Source: Nymphaea colorata (taxonomy: Eukaryota; Streptophyta; Magnoliopsida; Nymphaeales; Nymphaeaceae). Taken from it: a DNA stretch of 64,000 nt. How positions within the stretch are numbered: position 1 is the stretch's first letter; each line of letters begins with the position of its first letter. The stretch is taken from the NCBI RefSeq assembly GCF_008831285.2, contig NC_045150.1, positions 13,747,868 to 13,811,867 of the forward strand. The letters are read 5' to 3'. The notes below the pieces were generated by a model, which made no database searches, was not told the DNA's origin, and saw nothing but the letters and a program-made list of their open reading frames with translations. Shown here piece after piece: positions 39,904 through 52,250 of this stretch. The position numbers were made by a program, and so were the translations under genes.

Positions 39904-42419
39904 TACAGTTAATCGAATGATTTTAACATTTTATTGCATTTGTACTGATTGATTTAAGAAATTGAAATCACAAGTTTGAATGAATACAAATGAAATTTAA
40001 GCATTCATTTCATCCCTTATAGTCAATGCAATGAGCTAAACATGTTGTTACATTTATACTGAATGAGTAAAGGGATTGAAACAACAAGTTCGTATAAATA
40101 TAAATGAGATTTAAGTCATTCTTTTGCTCTCTTACAGTTAATCAAGTGGGACCAGCTTGTTGTTTCATTCACATTGATTGGCTAAGGGAATTAAAATCAC
40201 AAATTTACGTAACTACAAATGGGATTTAAGGCATTCATTTGATCTTTTTTACAGAATTCAAAGATTTAAACTTGTTATTTCTACATCGAATGATTTAAAC
40301 GATTGAAATCATAAGTTCGTTCGAATGCCATTGAGATTTAACCGTTAATTTACTCCCTTAGAGGAAATCCAATGAGTTGAACTTGTTCTTTGATACTTAT
40401 AGTTAATCGAATGAGTATGACTTGTTGTTACATCTATATTACGTTATTTAAGGGGTAAATTTAAATTACAAGTCGATATGAACACAATTGTTGAAGCCAT
40501 TCCATTCATCATTTGAAATCCAACACATTAAACGTGTTATCCGATCACCTGGAGTTAATCCAACGAGTTTCAATCATCCTTCCATCCACTTTGATAGATT
40601 AAAGTATTGGAAATCATAGGTTCACGTGAACAGGAATGCAACTTAAGCCATTCATTTCATCACTTATAGCAAATCCAACGAGTTAAACAGGTTACATTTA
40701 TATTTAATGATTTAAGGGACTGAAATCATAAGTTTGTAAGACTGCGAATGAGATTTAAAACCTTCAATTGATCACCTACAGTTAATCGAATGATTTTAAC
40801 ATTTTATTGCATTTGTACTGATTGATTTAAGAAATTGAAATCACAAGTTTGAATGAATACAAATGAAATTTAAGCATTCATTTCATCCCTTATAGTCAAT
40901 GCAATGAGCTAAACATGTTGTTACGTTTACACTGAATGAGTAAAGAGATTGAAACAACAAGTTCGTATAAATATAAATGAGATTTAAGTCGTTCATTTGC
41001 TCTCTTATAGTTAATCAAGTGAGACCATCTTGTTGTTTCATTCACATTGATTGGCTAAGGGGATTAAAATCACAAATTTCCGTAACTACAAATGGGATTT
41101 AAAGCATTCATTTGATCTTTTTTACAGAATTCAAAGATTTAAACTTGTTATTTCTACATTGAATGATTTAAATGATTGAAATCATAAGTTCGTTCGAATG
41201 CCAATGAGATTTAACCATTAATTTACTCCCTTAGAGTAAATCCAATGAGTTGAACTTGTTCTTTGATACTTATAGTTAATCGAATGAGTATGACTTGTTG
41301 TTATATCTATATTTCGGTATTTAACGGGTGGATTTAAATCACAACACAATTGTTGAAGGCAATCCCTTCATCATTTGAAATCCAACACATTAAACAAGTT
41401 ATTCGACCCTCACAGTTAATCCAACGGGTTTCAATCGTCCTTACATCTACATTGATTGATTAAAGGAATGGAAATCATAGGTTCACGTGAACTGGAATGG
41501 AACTTAAGCCATTTATTTCATCACTTATAGCAAATCCAACGCGTTAAACTGGATACATTTATATTTAATGATTTAAGGGATTGAAATCATAAGATTGTAA
41601 CACTGCGAATGAGATTTAAAACATTCATTTGATCACCTACAGTTAATCAAATGATTTTAACATTTTATTGCATTTGTACTGATTGATTTAAGAAATTGAA
41701 GTCCCAAGTTTGAATGAATATGAATGAGATTTAAGCATTCATTTCATCCCTTATATTCAATGCAATGAGTTAAACATGTTGTTACGTTTATACTGAATGA
41801 ATAAAGGGATTGACACAACAAGTTCGCGTAAATATGAACCAGATTTAAGTCATTCATTTGCTTCCTTATAGTTAATCAATTGGGACCAGCTTGTTGTCTC
41901 ATTCACATTGATTGGCTTAGGGGATTAAAATCACAAATTTACGTGACTACAATTGGGTTTAATACATTCATTTGATATTTTGTAGTGAATTCAAAGATTT
42001 AAACTTGTTATTTCTATATCGAATGATTTAAATGATTGAAATCGTAAGTTCCTTTGAACGCCCGTGAGATTTAGCCGTTCATTTACTCCCTCATAGTTAG
42101 TCCAATGAGTTGAATTTGTTATTTGATACTTATAGAAAACGGAATGACTACAACTTGTTGTTACATCCATATTACGTGATTTAAGGGGTGGATTTAAATC
42201 ACAAGTTAATATAAACGCAATTGTTTAAGCCATTCATTTCATCACATGAAGGTAATCCAACGGGTTGAACATGTTCCATTTACATTTAATGATTTAAGAG
42301 ATTGCAATCACAAGCTTACAAGACTATGAATAAGATTTCGAACCTTCATTTGATCACCTATAGTTGATCGAATGAGTTTCACATTTCATTTCGTTTGCAC
42401 TGGTTGATTTAAGAAATTG

Positions 42420-44876
42420 AAATCGTAAGTTTGAATGAAAGGAATTGCGATTAAAGGGTCCATTTCATCCCTTATTGTTAATGCAACGAGTTAAACAAGT
42501 TGTTACGTTTATACTGAATGATTTTGGGGATTGAAACAACAAGTTCGTATAAACATTAATGTGATTTAAGTCATTCATTTGCTCCCTTATAGTTAATAAA
42601 GTGGGATCGACTTGTCGTTTCATTCATATTGATTGGCTTAGGGGATTAAAATCACAAATTTGCCTAACTGCAAATGAGATTTAAGACATTCATTTGATCT
42701 TTTGTAGTGAATTCAAAGATTTTAACTTGTTATTTCTACATCAAACGATTTAAACGATTGAAATCAAAAGTTCGTTCGAATGCCAATGAGATTTAACCGT
42801 TCATTTACTCCAAATCCAATGAGTTGAACTTGTTCTTTGATACTTATAGGTAATCGAATGAGTATGACTTGTTGTTACATCTATATTACGTTATTTAATG
42901 GGTAAATTTAAATCACAAGTCGATATGAACGCAATTGTTGAAGCCATTCCATTCATCATTTGAAATCCAACACATGAAACGTGTTATCCGATCCCCTGCA
43001 GTAAATCCAACGAGTTTCAATCATCCTTACATCCACTTTGATAGATTAAAGGAATGGAAATCATAGGTTCACGTGAACAGGAATGCAACTTAAGCCATTC
43101 ATTTCATCACTTATAGCAAATCCAACGAGTTAAACAGGTTACATTTATATTTAATGATTTAAGGGATTGAAATCATAATTTTGTAAGACTGCGAATGAGA
43201 TTTAAAACCTTCAATTGATCACCTACAGTTAATCGAATCATTTTAACATTTTATTGCATTTGTACTGATTGGTTTAAGAAATTGAAATCACAAGTTTGAA
43301 TGAATACAAATGAAATTTAAGCATTCATTTCATCCATTATAGTCAATGCAATGAGCTAAACATGTTGTTACGTTTATACTGAATGAGTAAAGGGATTGAA
43401 ACAACAAGTTCGTATAAATATAAATGAGATTTAAGTCATTCATTTGCTCTCTTATAGTTAATCAAGTGGGACCAGCTTGTTGTTTCATTCACATAGATTG
43501 GCTAAGGTGATTAAAATCACAAATTTACGTAACTACAAATGGGATTTAAGGCATTCATTTGATCTTTTTACAAAATTCAAAGATTTAAAATTGTTATTTC
43601 TACATCGAATGATTTAAACGATTGAAATCATAAGTTCGTTCGAATGCCAATGATATTTAACCGTTAATTTACTCCCATAGAGGAAATCCAAAGAATTGAA
43701 TTTGTTCTTTGATACTTATAGTTAATCGAATGAGTATGACTTGTTGTTACATCTATATTTCGTTATTTAACGTGTGTATTTAAATCACAAGTCGAAATGA
43801 ACAGAATTGTTGAAGCCAATCCTTTCATTATTTGAAATCCAACACATTAAACAAGTTATTCGATCCCTCACAGTTAATCCAACGAGTTTCAATCGTCTTT
43901 ACATTTACATTGATTGATTAAAGGAATGGAACTGATAGGTTCACGTGAACAGGAATGGAACTTAAGCCATTTATTTCATCACTTATAGCAAATCCAACGA
44001 GTTAAACTGGTTACATTTATATTTAATGATTTAAGGGATTGAAATCATAAGTTTGTAACACTGCGAATGAGATTTAAAACATTCATTTGATAACCTATAG
44101 TTAATCGAATGATTTTAACATTTAATTGCATTTGTATTGATTGATTTAAGAAATTGAAATCCCAAGTTTGAATGAATACGAATGAGATTTAAGCGTTCAT
44201 TTCATCCCTTATATTCAATGCAATGAGTTAAACATGTTGTTACATTTATACTGAATGAATAAAGGGATTGAAACAACAAGTTCGCATAAATATGAACCAG
44301 ATTTATGTCATTCATTTGCTTCCTATAGTTAATCAAGTGGGACCAGCTTGTTGTCTCATTCACATTGATTGGCTTAGGAGATTAAAATCACAAATTTACG
44401 TGACTACAATTGGGTTTAATACATTCATTTGATCCTTTGTAGTGAATTCAAAGATTTAAACTTGTTATTTCTATATCGAACGATTTAAATGATTGAAATC
44501 GTAAGTTCGTTTGAACGCCAATGAGATTTAACCATTCATTTACTCCCTCATAGTTAGTCCAATGAGTTGAATTTGTTATTTGATACTTATAAAAAACCGA
44601 ATGACTACAACTTGTTGTTACATCCATATTACGTGATTTAAGGGGTGGATTTAAATCACAAGTTCTTATTAACGCAATTGTTTAAGCCATTCATTTCGTC
44701 ACATGAAGTTAATCCAACGGGTTGAACATGTTCCATTTGCATTTAATGATTTAAGAGATTGCAATCACAAGCTTACAAGACTATGAATAAGATTTCGAAC
44801 CTTCATTTGATCACCTATAGTTGATCGAATGAGTTTCACATTTCATTTCGTTTGCACTGGTTGATTTAAGAAATTG
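42420..44876. repeat. Unit 19: A-B-C (2457 bp), first of the homogenised block
   Basis: Module A 42420-43284 (865), B 43285-44156 (872) and C 44157-44876 (720, one base lost at cttcctatag). It closely matches unit 17 at a shift of 5,700 bp and unit 20 at 2,457 bp. A single-base change in monomer 1 (cattTCatcc) introduces a stop in the minus-strand frame that is open in unit 17. Confidence 0.95.
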
Positions 44877-47334
44877 AAATCGTAAGTTTGAATGAAAGGA
44901 ATTGCGATTAAAGGGTCCATTTCATCCCTTATTGTTAATGCAACGAGTTAAACAAGTTGTTACATTTATACTGAATGATTTTGGGGATTGAAACAACAAG
45001 TTCGTATAAACATTAATGTGATTTAAGTCATTCATTTGCTCCCTTATAGTTAATAAAGTGGGATCGACTTGTCGTTTCATTCATATTGATTGGCTTAGGG
45101 GATTAAAATCACAAATTTGCCTAACTGCAAATGAGATTTAATACATTCATTTGATCTTTTGTAGTGAATTCAAAGATTTTAACTTGTTATTTCTACATCA
45201 AACGATTTAAACGATTGAAATCAAAAGTTCGTTCGAATGCCAATGAGATTTAACCGTTCATTTACTCCAAATCCAATGAGTTGAACTTGTTCTTTGATAC
45301 TTATAGGTAATCGAATGATTATGACTTGTTGTTACATCTATATTACGTTATTTAATGGGTAAATCTAAATCACAAGTCGATATGAACGCAATTGTTGAAG
45401 CCATTCCATTCATCATTTGAAATCCAACACATGAAACGTGTTATCCGATCCCCTGCAGTAAATCCAACGAGTTTCAATCATCCTTACATCCACTTTGATA
45501 GATTAAAGGAATGGAAATCATAGGTTCACGTGAACAGGAATGCCACTTAAGCCATTCATTTCATCACTTATAGCAAATCCAACGAGTTAAACAGGTTACA
45601 TTTATATTTAATGATTTAAGGGATTGAAATCATAATTTTGTAAGACTGCGAATGAGATTTAAAACCTTCAATTGATCACCTACAGTTAATCGAACGATTT
45701 TAACATTTTATTGCATTTGTACTGATTGGTTTAAGAAATTGAAATCACAAGTTTGAATGAATACAAATGAAATTTAAGCATTCATTTCATCCATTATAGT
45801 CAATGCAATGAGCTAAACATGTTGTTACGTTTATACTGAATGAGTAAAGGGATTGAAACAACAAGTTCGTATAAATATAAATGAGATTTAAGTCATTCAT
45901 TTGCTCTCTTATAGTTAATCAAGTGGGACCAGCTTGTTGTTTCATTCACATAGATTGGCTAAGGTGATTAAAATCACAAATTTACGTAACTACAAATGGG
46001 ATTTAAGGCATTCATTTGATCTTTTTACAAAATTCAAAGATTTAAAATTGTTATTTCTACAACGAATGATTTAAACGATTGAAATCATAAGTTCGTTCGA
46101 ATGCCAATGATATTTAACCGTTAATTTACTCCCATAGAGGAAATCCAAAGAATTGAACTTGTTCTTTGATACTTATAGTTAATCGAATGAGTATGACTTG
46201 TTGTTACATCTATATTTCGTTATTTAACGGGTGTATTTAAATCACAAGTCGATATGAACAGAATTGTTGAAGCCAATCCTTTCATTATTTGAAATCCAAC
46301 ACATTAAACAAGTTATTCGATCCCTCACAGTTAATCCAACGAGTTTCAATCGTCTTTACATTTACATTGATTGATTAAAGGAATGGAACTGATAGGTTCA
46401 CGTGAACAGGAATGGAACTTAAGCCATTTATTTCATCACTTATAGCAAATCCAACGAGTTAAACTGGTTACATTTATATTTAATGATTTAAGGGATTGAA
46501 ATCATAAGTTTGTAACACTGCGAATGAGATTTAAAACATTCATTTGATCACCTATAGTTAATCGAATGATTTTAACATTTAATTGCATTTGTACTGATTG
46601 ATTTAAGAAATTGAAATCCCAAGTTTGAATGAATACGAATGAGATTTAAGCGTTCATTTCATCCCTTATATTCAATGCAATGAGTTAAACATGTTGTTAC
46701 ATTTATACTGAACGAATAAAGGGATTGAAACAACAAGTTCGCATAAATATGAACCAGATTTATGTCATTCATTTGCTTCCCTATAGTTAATCAAGTGGGA
46801 CCAGCTTGTTGTCTCATTCACATTGATTGGCTTAGGAGATTAAAATCACAAATTTACGTGACTACAATTGTGTTTAATACATTCATTTGATCTTTTGTAG
46901 TGAATTCAAAGATTAAAACTTGTTATTTCTATATCGAACGATTTAAATGATTGAAATCGTAAGTTCGTTTGAACGCCAATGAGATTTAACCATTCATTTA
47001 CTCCCTCATAGTTAGTCCAATGAGTTGAATTTGTTATTTGATACTTATAAAAAACCGAATGACTACAACTTGTTGTTACATCCATATTACGTGATTTAAG
47101 GGGTGGATTTAAATCACAAGTTCTTATTAACGCAATTGTTTAAGCCATTCATTTCGTCACATGAAGTTAATCCAACGGGTTGAACATGTTCCATTTGCAT
47201 TTAATGATTTAAGAGATTGCAATCACAAGCTTACAAGACTATGAATAAGATTTCGAACCTTCATTTGATCACCTATAGTTGATCGAATGAGTTTCACATT
47301 TCATTTCGTTTGCACTGGTTGATTTAAGAAATTG
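44877..47334. repeat. Unit 20: A-B-C (2458 bp)
   Basis: A starts at 44877 and C at 46614 (721 bp). Nearly identical to unit 21. It has a few private substitutions, such as acatttatac at 44964, gaatgattatg at 45314 and aacgaatg in B4. Confidence 0.95.
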
Positions 47335-49792
47335 AAATCGTAAGTTTGAATGAAAGGAATTGCGATTAAAGGGTCCATTTCATCCCTTATTGTTAATGCA
47401 ACGAGTTAAACAAGTTGTTACGTTTATACTGAATGATTTTGGGGATTGAAACAACAAGTTCGTATAAACATTAATGTGATTTAAGTCATTCATTTGCTCC
47501 CTTATAGTTAATAAAGTGGGATCGACTTGTCGTTTCATTCATATTGATTGGCTTAGGGGATTAAAATCAGAAATTTGCCTAACTGCAAATGAGATTTAAT
47601 ACATTCATTTGATCTTTTGTAGTGAATTCAAAGATTTTAACTTGTTATTTCTACATCAAACGATTTAAACGATTGAAATCAAAAGTTCGTTCGAATGCCA
47701 ATGAGATTTAACCGTTCATTTACTCCAAATCCAATGAGTTGAACTTGTTCTTTGATACTTATAGGTAATCGAATGAGTATGACTTGTTGTTACATCTATA
47801 TTACGTTATTTAATGGGTAAATTTAAATCACAAGTCGATATGAACGCAATTGTTGAAGCAATTCCATTCATCATTTGAAATCCAACACATGAAACGTGTT
47901 ATCCGATCCCCTGCAGTAAATCCAACGAGTTTCAATCATCCTTACATCCACTTTGATAGATTAAAGGAATGGAAATCATAGGTTCACGTGAACAGGAATG
48001 CAACTTAAGCCATTCATTTCATCACTTATAGCAAATCCAACGAGTTAAACAGGTTACATTTATATTTAATGATTTAAGGGATTGAAATCATAATTTTGTA
48101 AGACTGCGAATGAGATTTAAAACCTTCAATTGATCACCTACAGTTAATCGAACGATTTTAACATTTTATTGCATTTGTACTGATTGGTTTAAGAAATTGA
48201 AATCACAAGTTTGAATGAATACAAATGAAATTTAAGCATTCATTTCATCCATTATAGTCAATGCAATGAGCTAAACATGTTGTTACGTTTATACTGAATG
48301 AGTAAAGGGATTGAAACAACAAGTTCGTATAAATATAAATGAGATTTAAGTCATTTATTTGCTCTCTTATAGTTAATCAACTGGGACCAACTTGTTGTTT
48401 CATTCACATAGATTGGCTAAGGTGATTAAAATCACAAATTTACGTAACTACAAATGGGATTTAAGGCATTCATTTGATCTTTTTACAAAATTCAAAGATT
48501 TAAAATTGTTATTTCTACATCGAATGATTTAAACGATTGAAATCATAAGTTCGTTCGAATGCCAATGATATTTAACCGTTAATTTACTCCCATAGAGGAA
48601 ATCCAAAGAATTGAACTTGTTCTTTGATACTTATAGTTAATCGAATGAGTATGACTTGTTGTTACATCTATATTTCGTAATTTAACGGGTGTATTTAAAT
48701 CACAAGTCGATATGAACAGAATTGTTGAAGCCAATCCTTTCATCATTTGAAATCCAACACATTAAACAAGTTATTCGATCCCTCACAGTTAATCCAACGA
48801 GTTTCAATCGTCTTTACATTTACATTGATTGATTAAAGGAATGGAACTGATAGGTTCACGTGAACAGGAATGGAACTTAAGCCATTTATTTCATCACTTA
48901 TAGCAAATCCAACGAGTTAAACTGGTTACATTTATATTTAATGATTTAAGGGATTGAAATCATAAGTTTGTAACACTGCGAATGAGATTTAAAACATTCA
49001 TTTGATCACTTATAGTTAATCGAATGATTTTAACATTTAATTGCATTTGTACTGATTGATTTAAGAAATTGAAATCCCAAGTTTGAATGAATACGAATGA
49101 GATTTAAGCGTTCATTTCATCCCTTATATTCAATGCAATGAGTTAAACATGTTGTTACATTTATACTGAATGAATAAAGGGATTGAAACAACAAGTTCGC
49201 ATAAATATGAACCAGATTTATGTCATTCATTTGCTTCCCTATAGTTAATCAAGTGGGACCAGCTTGTTGTCTCATTCACATTGATTGGCTTAGGAGATTA
49301 AAATCACAAATTTACGTGACTACAATTGGGTTTAATACATTCATTTGATCTTTTGTAGTGAATTCAAAGATTTAAACTTGTTATTTCTATATCGAACGAT
49401 TTAAATGATTGAAATCGTAAGTTCGTTTGAACGCCAATGAGATTTAACCATTCATTTACTCCCTCATAGTTAGTCCAATGAGTTGAATTTGTTATTTGAT
49501 ACTTATAAAAAACCGAATGACTACAACTTGTTGTTACATCCATATTACGTGATTTAAGGGGTGGATTTAAATCACAAGTTCTTATTAACGCAATTGTTTA
49601 AGCCATTCATTTCGTCACATGAAGTTAATCCAACGGGTTGAACATGTTCCATTTGCATTTAATGATTTAAGAGATTGCAATCACAAGCTTACAAGACTAT
49701 GAATAAGATTTCGAACCTTCATTTGATCACCTATAGTTGATCGAATGAGTTTCACATTTCATTTCGTTTGCACTGGTTGATTTAAGAAATTG
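47335..49792. repeat. Reference A-B-C unit, 2458 bp, 20 monomers
   Basis: A clean canonical unit (unit 21) used as the map for the others. Module A monomers start at 47335, 47449, 47564, 47676, 47825, 47973 and 48085. Module B monomers start at 48200, 48314, 48429, 48540, 48698, 48845 and 48957. Module C monomers start at 49072, 49186, 49301, 49412, 49569 and 49678. Position-equivalent monomers of A, B and C resemble each other more than neighbouring monomers do. That is how the seven-monomer period inside the larger unit is recognised. Monomers 4 and 5 are the long forms. C lacks a separate monomer 5/6 pair. It is nearly identical to its flanking units. Confidence 0.95.
47982..47993. other. 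12 bp perfect palindrome with CACGTG core (representative)
   Basis: GTTCACGTGAAC equals its own reverse complement and holds a CACGTG E-box/G-box core. It lies about 9 bp after the anchor of monomer 6 in both A and B; the B copy in this unit is at 48854-48865. It is kept in most A6 and B6 monomers of the window, with occasional changes (for example near 8851, 11314, 18556 and 28570). Module C lacks it because monomer 6's front half is deleted. Protein binding is not shown by sequence. Confidence 0.85.
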
Positions 49793-52250
49793 AAATCGTA
49801 AGTTTGAATGAAAGGAATTGCGATTAAAGGGTCCATTTCATCCCTTATTGTTAATGCAACGAGTTAAACAAGTTGTTACGTTTATACTGAATGATTTTGG
49901 GGATTGAAACAACAAGTTCGTATAAACATTAATGTGATTTAAGTCATTCATTTGCTCCCTTATAGTTAATAAAGTGGGATCGACTTGTCGTTTCATTCAT
50001 ATTGATTGGCTTAGGGGATTAAAATCACAAATTTGCCTAACTGCAAATGAGATTTAATACATTCATTTGATCTTTTGTAGTGAATTCAAAGATTTTAACT
50101 TGTTATTTCTACATCAAACGATTTAAACGATTGAAATCAAAAGTTCGTTCGAATGCCAATGAGATTTAACCATTCATTTACTCCAAATCCAATGAGTTGA
50201 ACTTGTTCTTTGATACTTATAGGTAATCGAATGAGTATGACTTGTTGTTACATCTATATTACGTTATTTAATGGGTAAATTTAAATCACAAGTCGATATG
50301 AACGCAATTGTTGAAGCCATTCCATTCATCATTTGAAATCCAACACATGAAACGTGTTATCCGATCCCCTGCAGTAAATCCAACGAGTTTCAATCATCCT
50401 TACATCCACTTTGATAGATTAAAGGAATGGAAATCATAGGTTCACGTGAACAGGAATGCAACTTAAGCCATTCATTTCATCACTTATAGCAAATCCAACG
50501 AGTTAAACAGGTTACATTTATATTTAATGATTTAAGAGATTGAAATCATAATTTTGTAAGACTGCGAATGAGATTTAAAACCTTCAATTGATCACCTACA
50601 GTTAATCGAACGATTTTAACATTTTATTGCATTTGTACTGATTGGTTTAAGAAATTGAAATCACAAGTTTGAATGAATACAAATGAAATTTAAGCATTCA
50701 TTTCATCCATTATAGTCAATGCAATGAGCTAAACATGTTGTTACGTTTATACTGAATGAGTAAAGGGATTGAAACAACAAGTTCGTATAAATATAAATGA
50801 GATTTAAGTCATTTATTTGCTCTCTTATAGTTAATCAACTGGGACCAACTTGTTGTTTCATTCACATAGATTGGCTAAGGTGATTAAAATCACAAATTTA
50901 CGTAACTACAAATGGGATTTAAGGCATTCATTTGATCTTTTTACAAAATTCAAAGATTTAAAATTGTTATTTCTACATCGAATGATTTAAACGATTGAAA
51001 TCATAAGTTCGTTCGAATGCCAATGATATTTAACCGTTAATTTACTCCCATAGAGGAAATCCAAAGAATTGAACTTGTTCTTTGATACTTATAGTTAATC
51101 GAATGAGTATGACTTGTTGTTACATCTATATTTCGTAATTTAACGGGTGTATTTAAATCACAAGTCGATATGAACAGAATTGTTGAAGCCAATCCTTTCA
51201 TCATTTGAAATCCAACACATTAAACAAGTTATTCGATCCCTCACAGTTAATCCAACGAGTTTCAATCGTCTTTACATTTACATTGATTGATTAAAGGAAT
51301 GGAACTGATAGGTTCACGTGAACAGGAATGGAACTTAAGCCATTTATTTCATCACTTATAGCAAATCCAACGAGTTAAACTGGTTACATTTATATTTAAT
51401 GATTTAAGGGATTGAAATCATAAGTTTGTAACACTGCGAATGAGATTTAAAACATTCATTTGATCACTTATAGTTAATCGAATGATTTTAACATTTAATT
51501 GCATTTGTACTGATTGATTTAAGAAATTGAAATCCCAAGTTTGAATGAATACGAATGAGATTTAAGCGTTCATTTCATCCCTTATATTCAATGCAATGAG
51601 TTAAACATGTTGTTACATTTATACTGAATGAATAAAGGGATTGAAACAACAAGTTCGCATAAATATGAACCAGATTTATGTCATTCATTTGCTTCCCTAT
51701 AGTTAATCAAGTGGGACCAGCTTGTTGTCTCATTCACATTGATTGGCTTAGGAGATTAAAATCACAAATTTACGTGACTACAATTGGGTTTAATACATTC
51801 ATTTGATCTTTTGTAGTGAATTCAAAGATTTAAACTTGTTATTTCTATATCGAACGATTTAAATGATTGAAATCGTAAGTTCGTTTGAACGCCAATGAGA
51901 TTTAACCATTCATTTACTCCCTCATAGTTAGTCCAATGAGTTGAATTTGTTATTTGATACTTATAAAAAACCGAATGACTACAACTTGTTGTTACATCCA
52001 TATTACGTGATTTAAGGGGTGGATTTAAATCACAAGTTCTTATTAACGCAATTGTTTAAGCCATTCATTTCGTCACATGAAGTTAATCCAACGGGTTGAA
52101 CATGTTCCATTTGCATTTAATGATTTAAGAGATTGCAATCACAAGCTTACAAGACTATGAATAAGATTTCGAACCTTCATTTGATCACCTATAGTTGATC
52201 GAATGAGTTCCACATTTCATTTCGTTTGCACTGGTTGATTTAAGAAATTG
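49793..52250. repeat. Unit 22: A-B-C (2458 bp)
   Basis: C starts at 51530 (721 bp). It shares B2 variants with unit 21 (catttatttgctctc, caactgggaccaac near 50810-50850). It shares A variants with unit 23 (ttaaccattcatttactcc near 50166, aagagattgaaatc near 50533). It is therefore intermediate between its two neighbours. Confidence 0.95.

Larger units (their letters stand above)
39178..42419. repeat. Unit 18: A(deleted)-B/A mosaic-B-C long unit (3242 bp)
   Basis: Module A 39178-39964 (787; 88 bp deletion plus a 14 bp duplication), a module starting as B and switching to A type at monomer 5 at 39965-40837 (873), B 40838-41698 (861) and C 41699-42419 (721). The final B and C match those of unit 16 at a shift of 5,700 bp. 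The first module matches those of units 24 and 25. Confidence 0.92.

Noticed and set aside
42420-44876. Promoter- or terminator-like AT-rich motifs (tatactgaatg, ttataaaaaacc)
   Set aside because: They recur with every monomer or unit at the base composition of the satellite, with no gene next to them, so they carry no specific evidence.
47335-47448. Short inverted repeats such as aatgag...cattcatt within monomers
   Set aside because: Stems are only 4-7 bp in AT-rich sequence and are interrupted. They are too weak to claim a hairpin or cruciform function.
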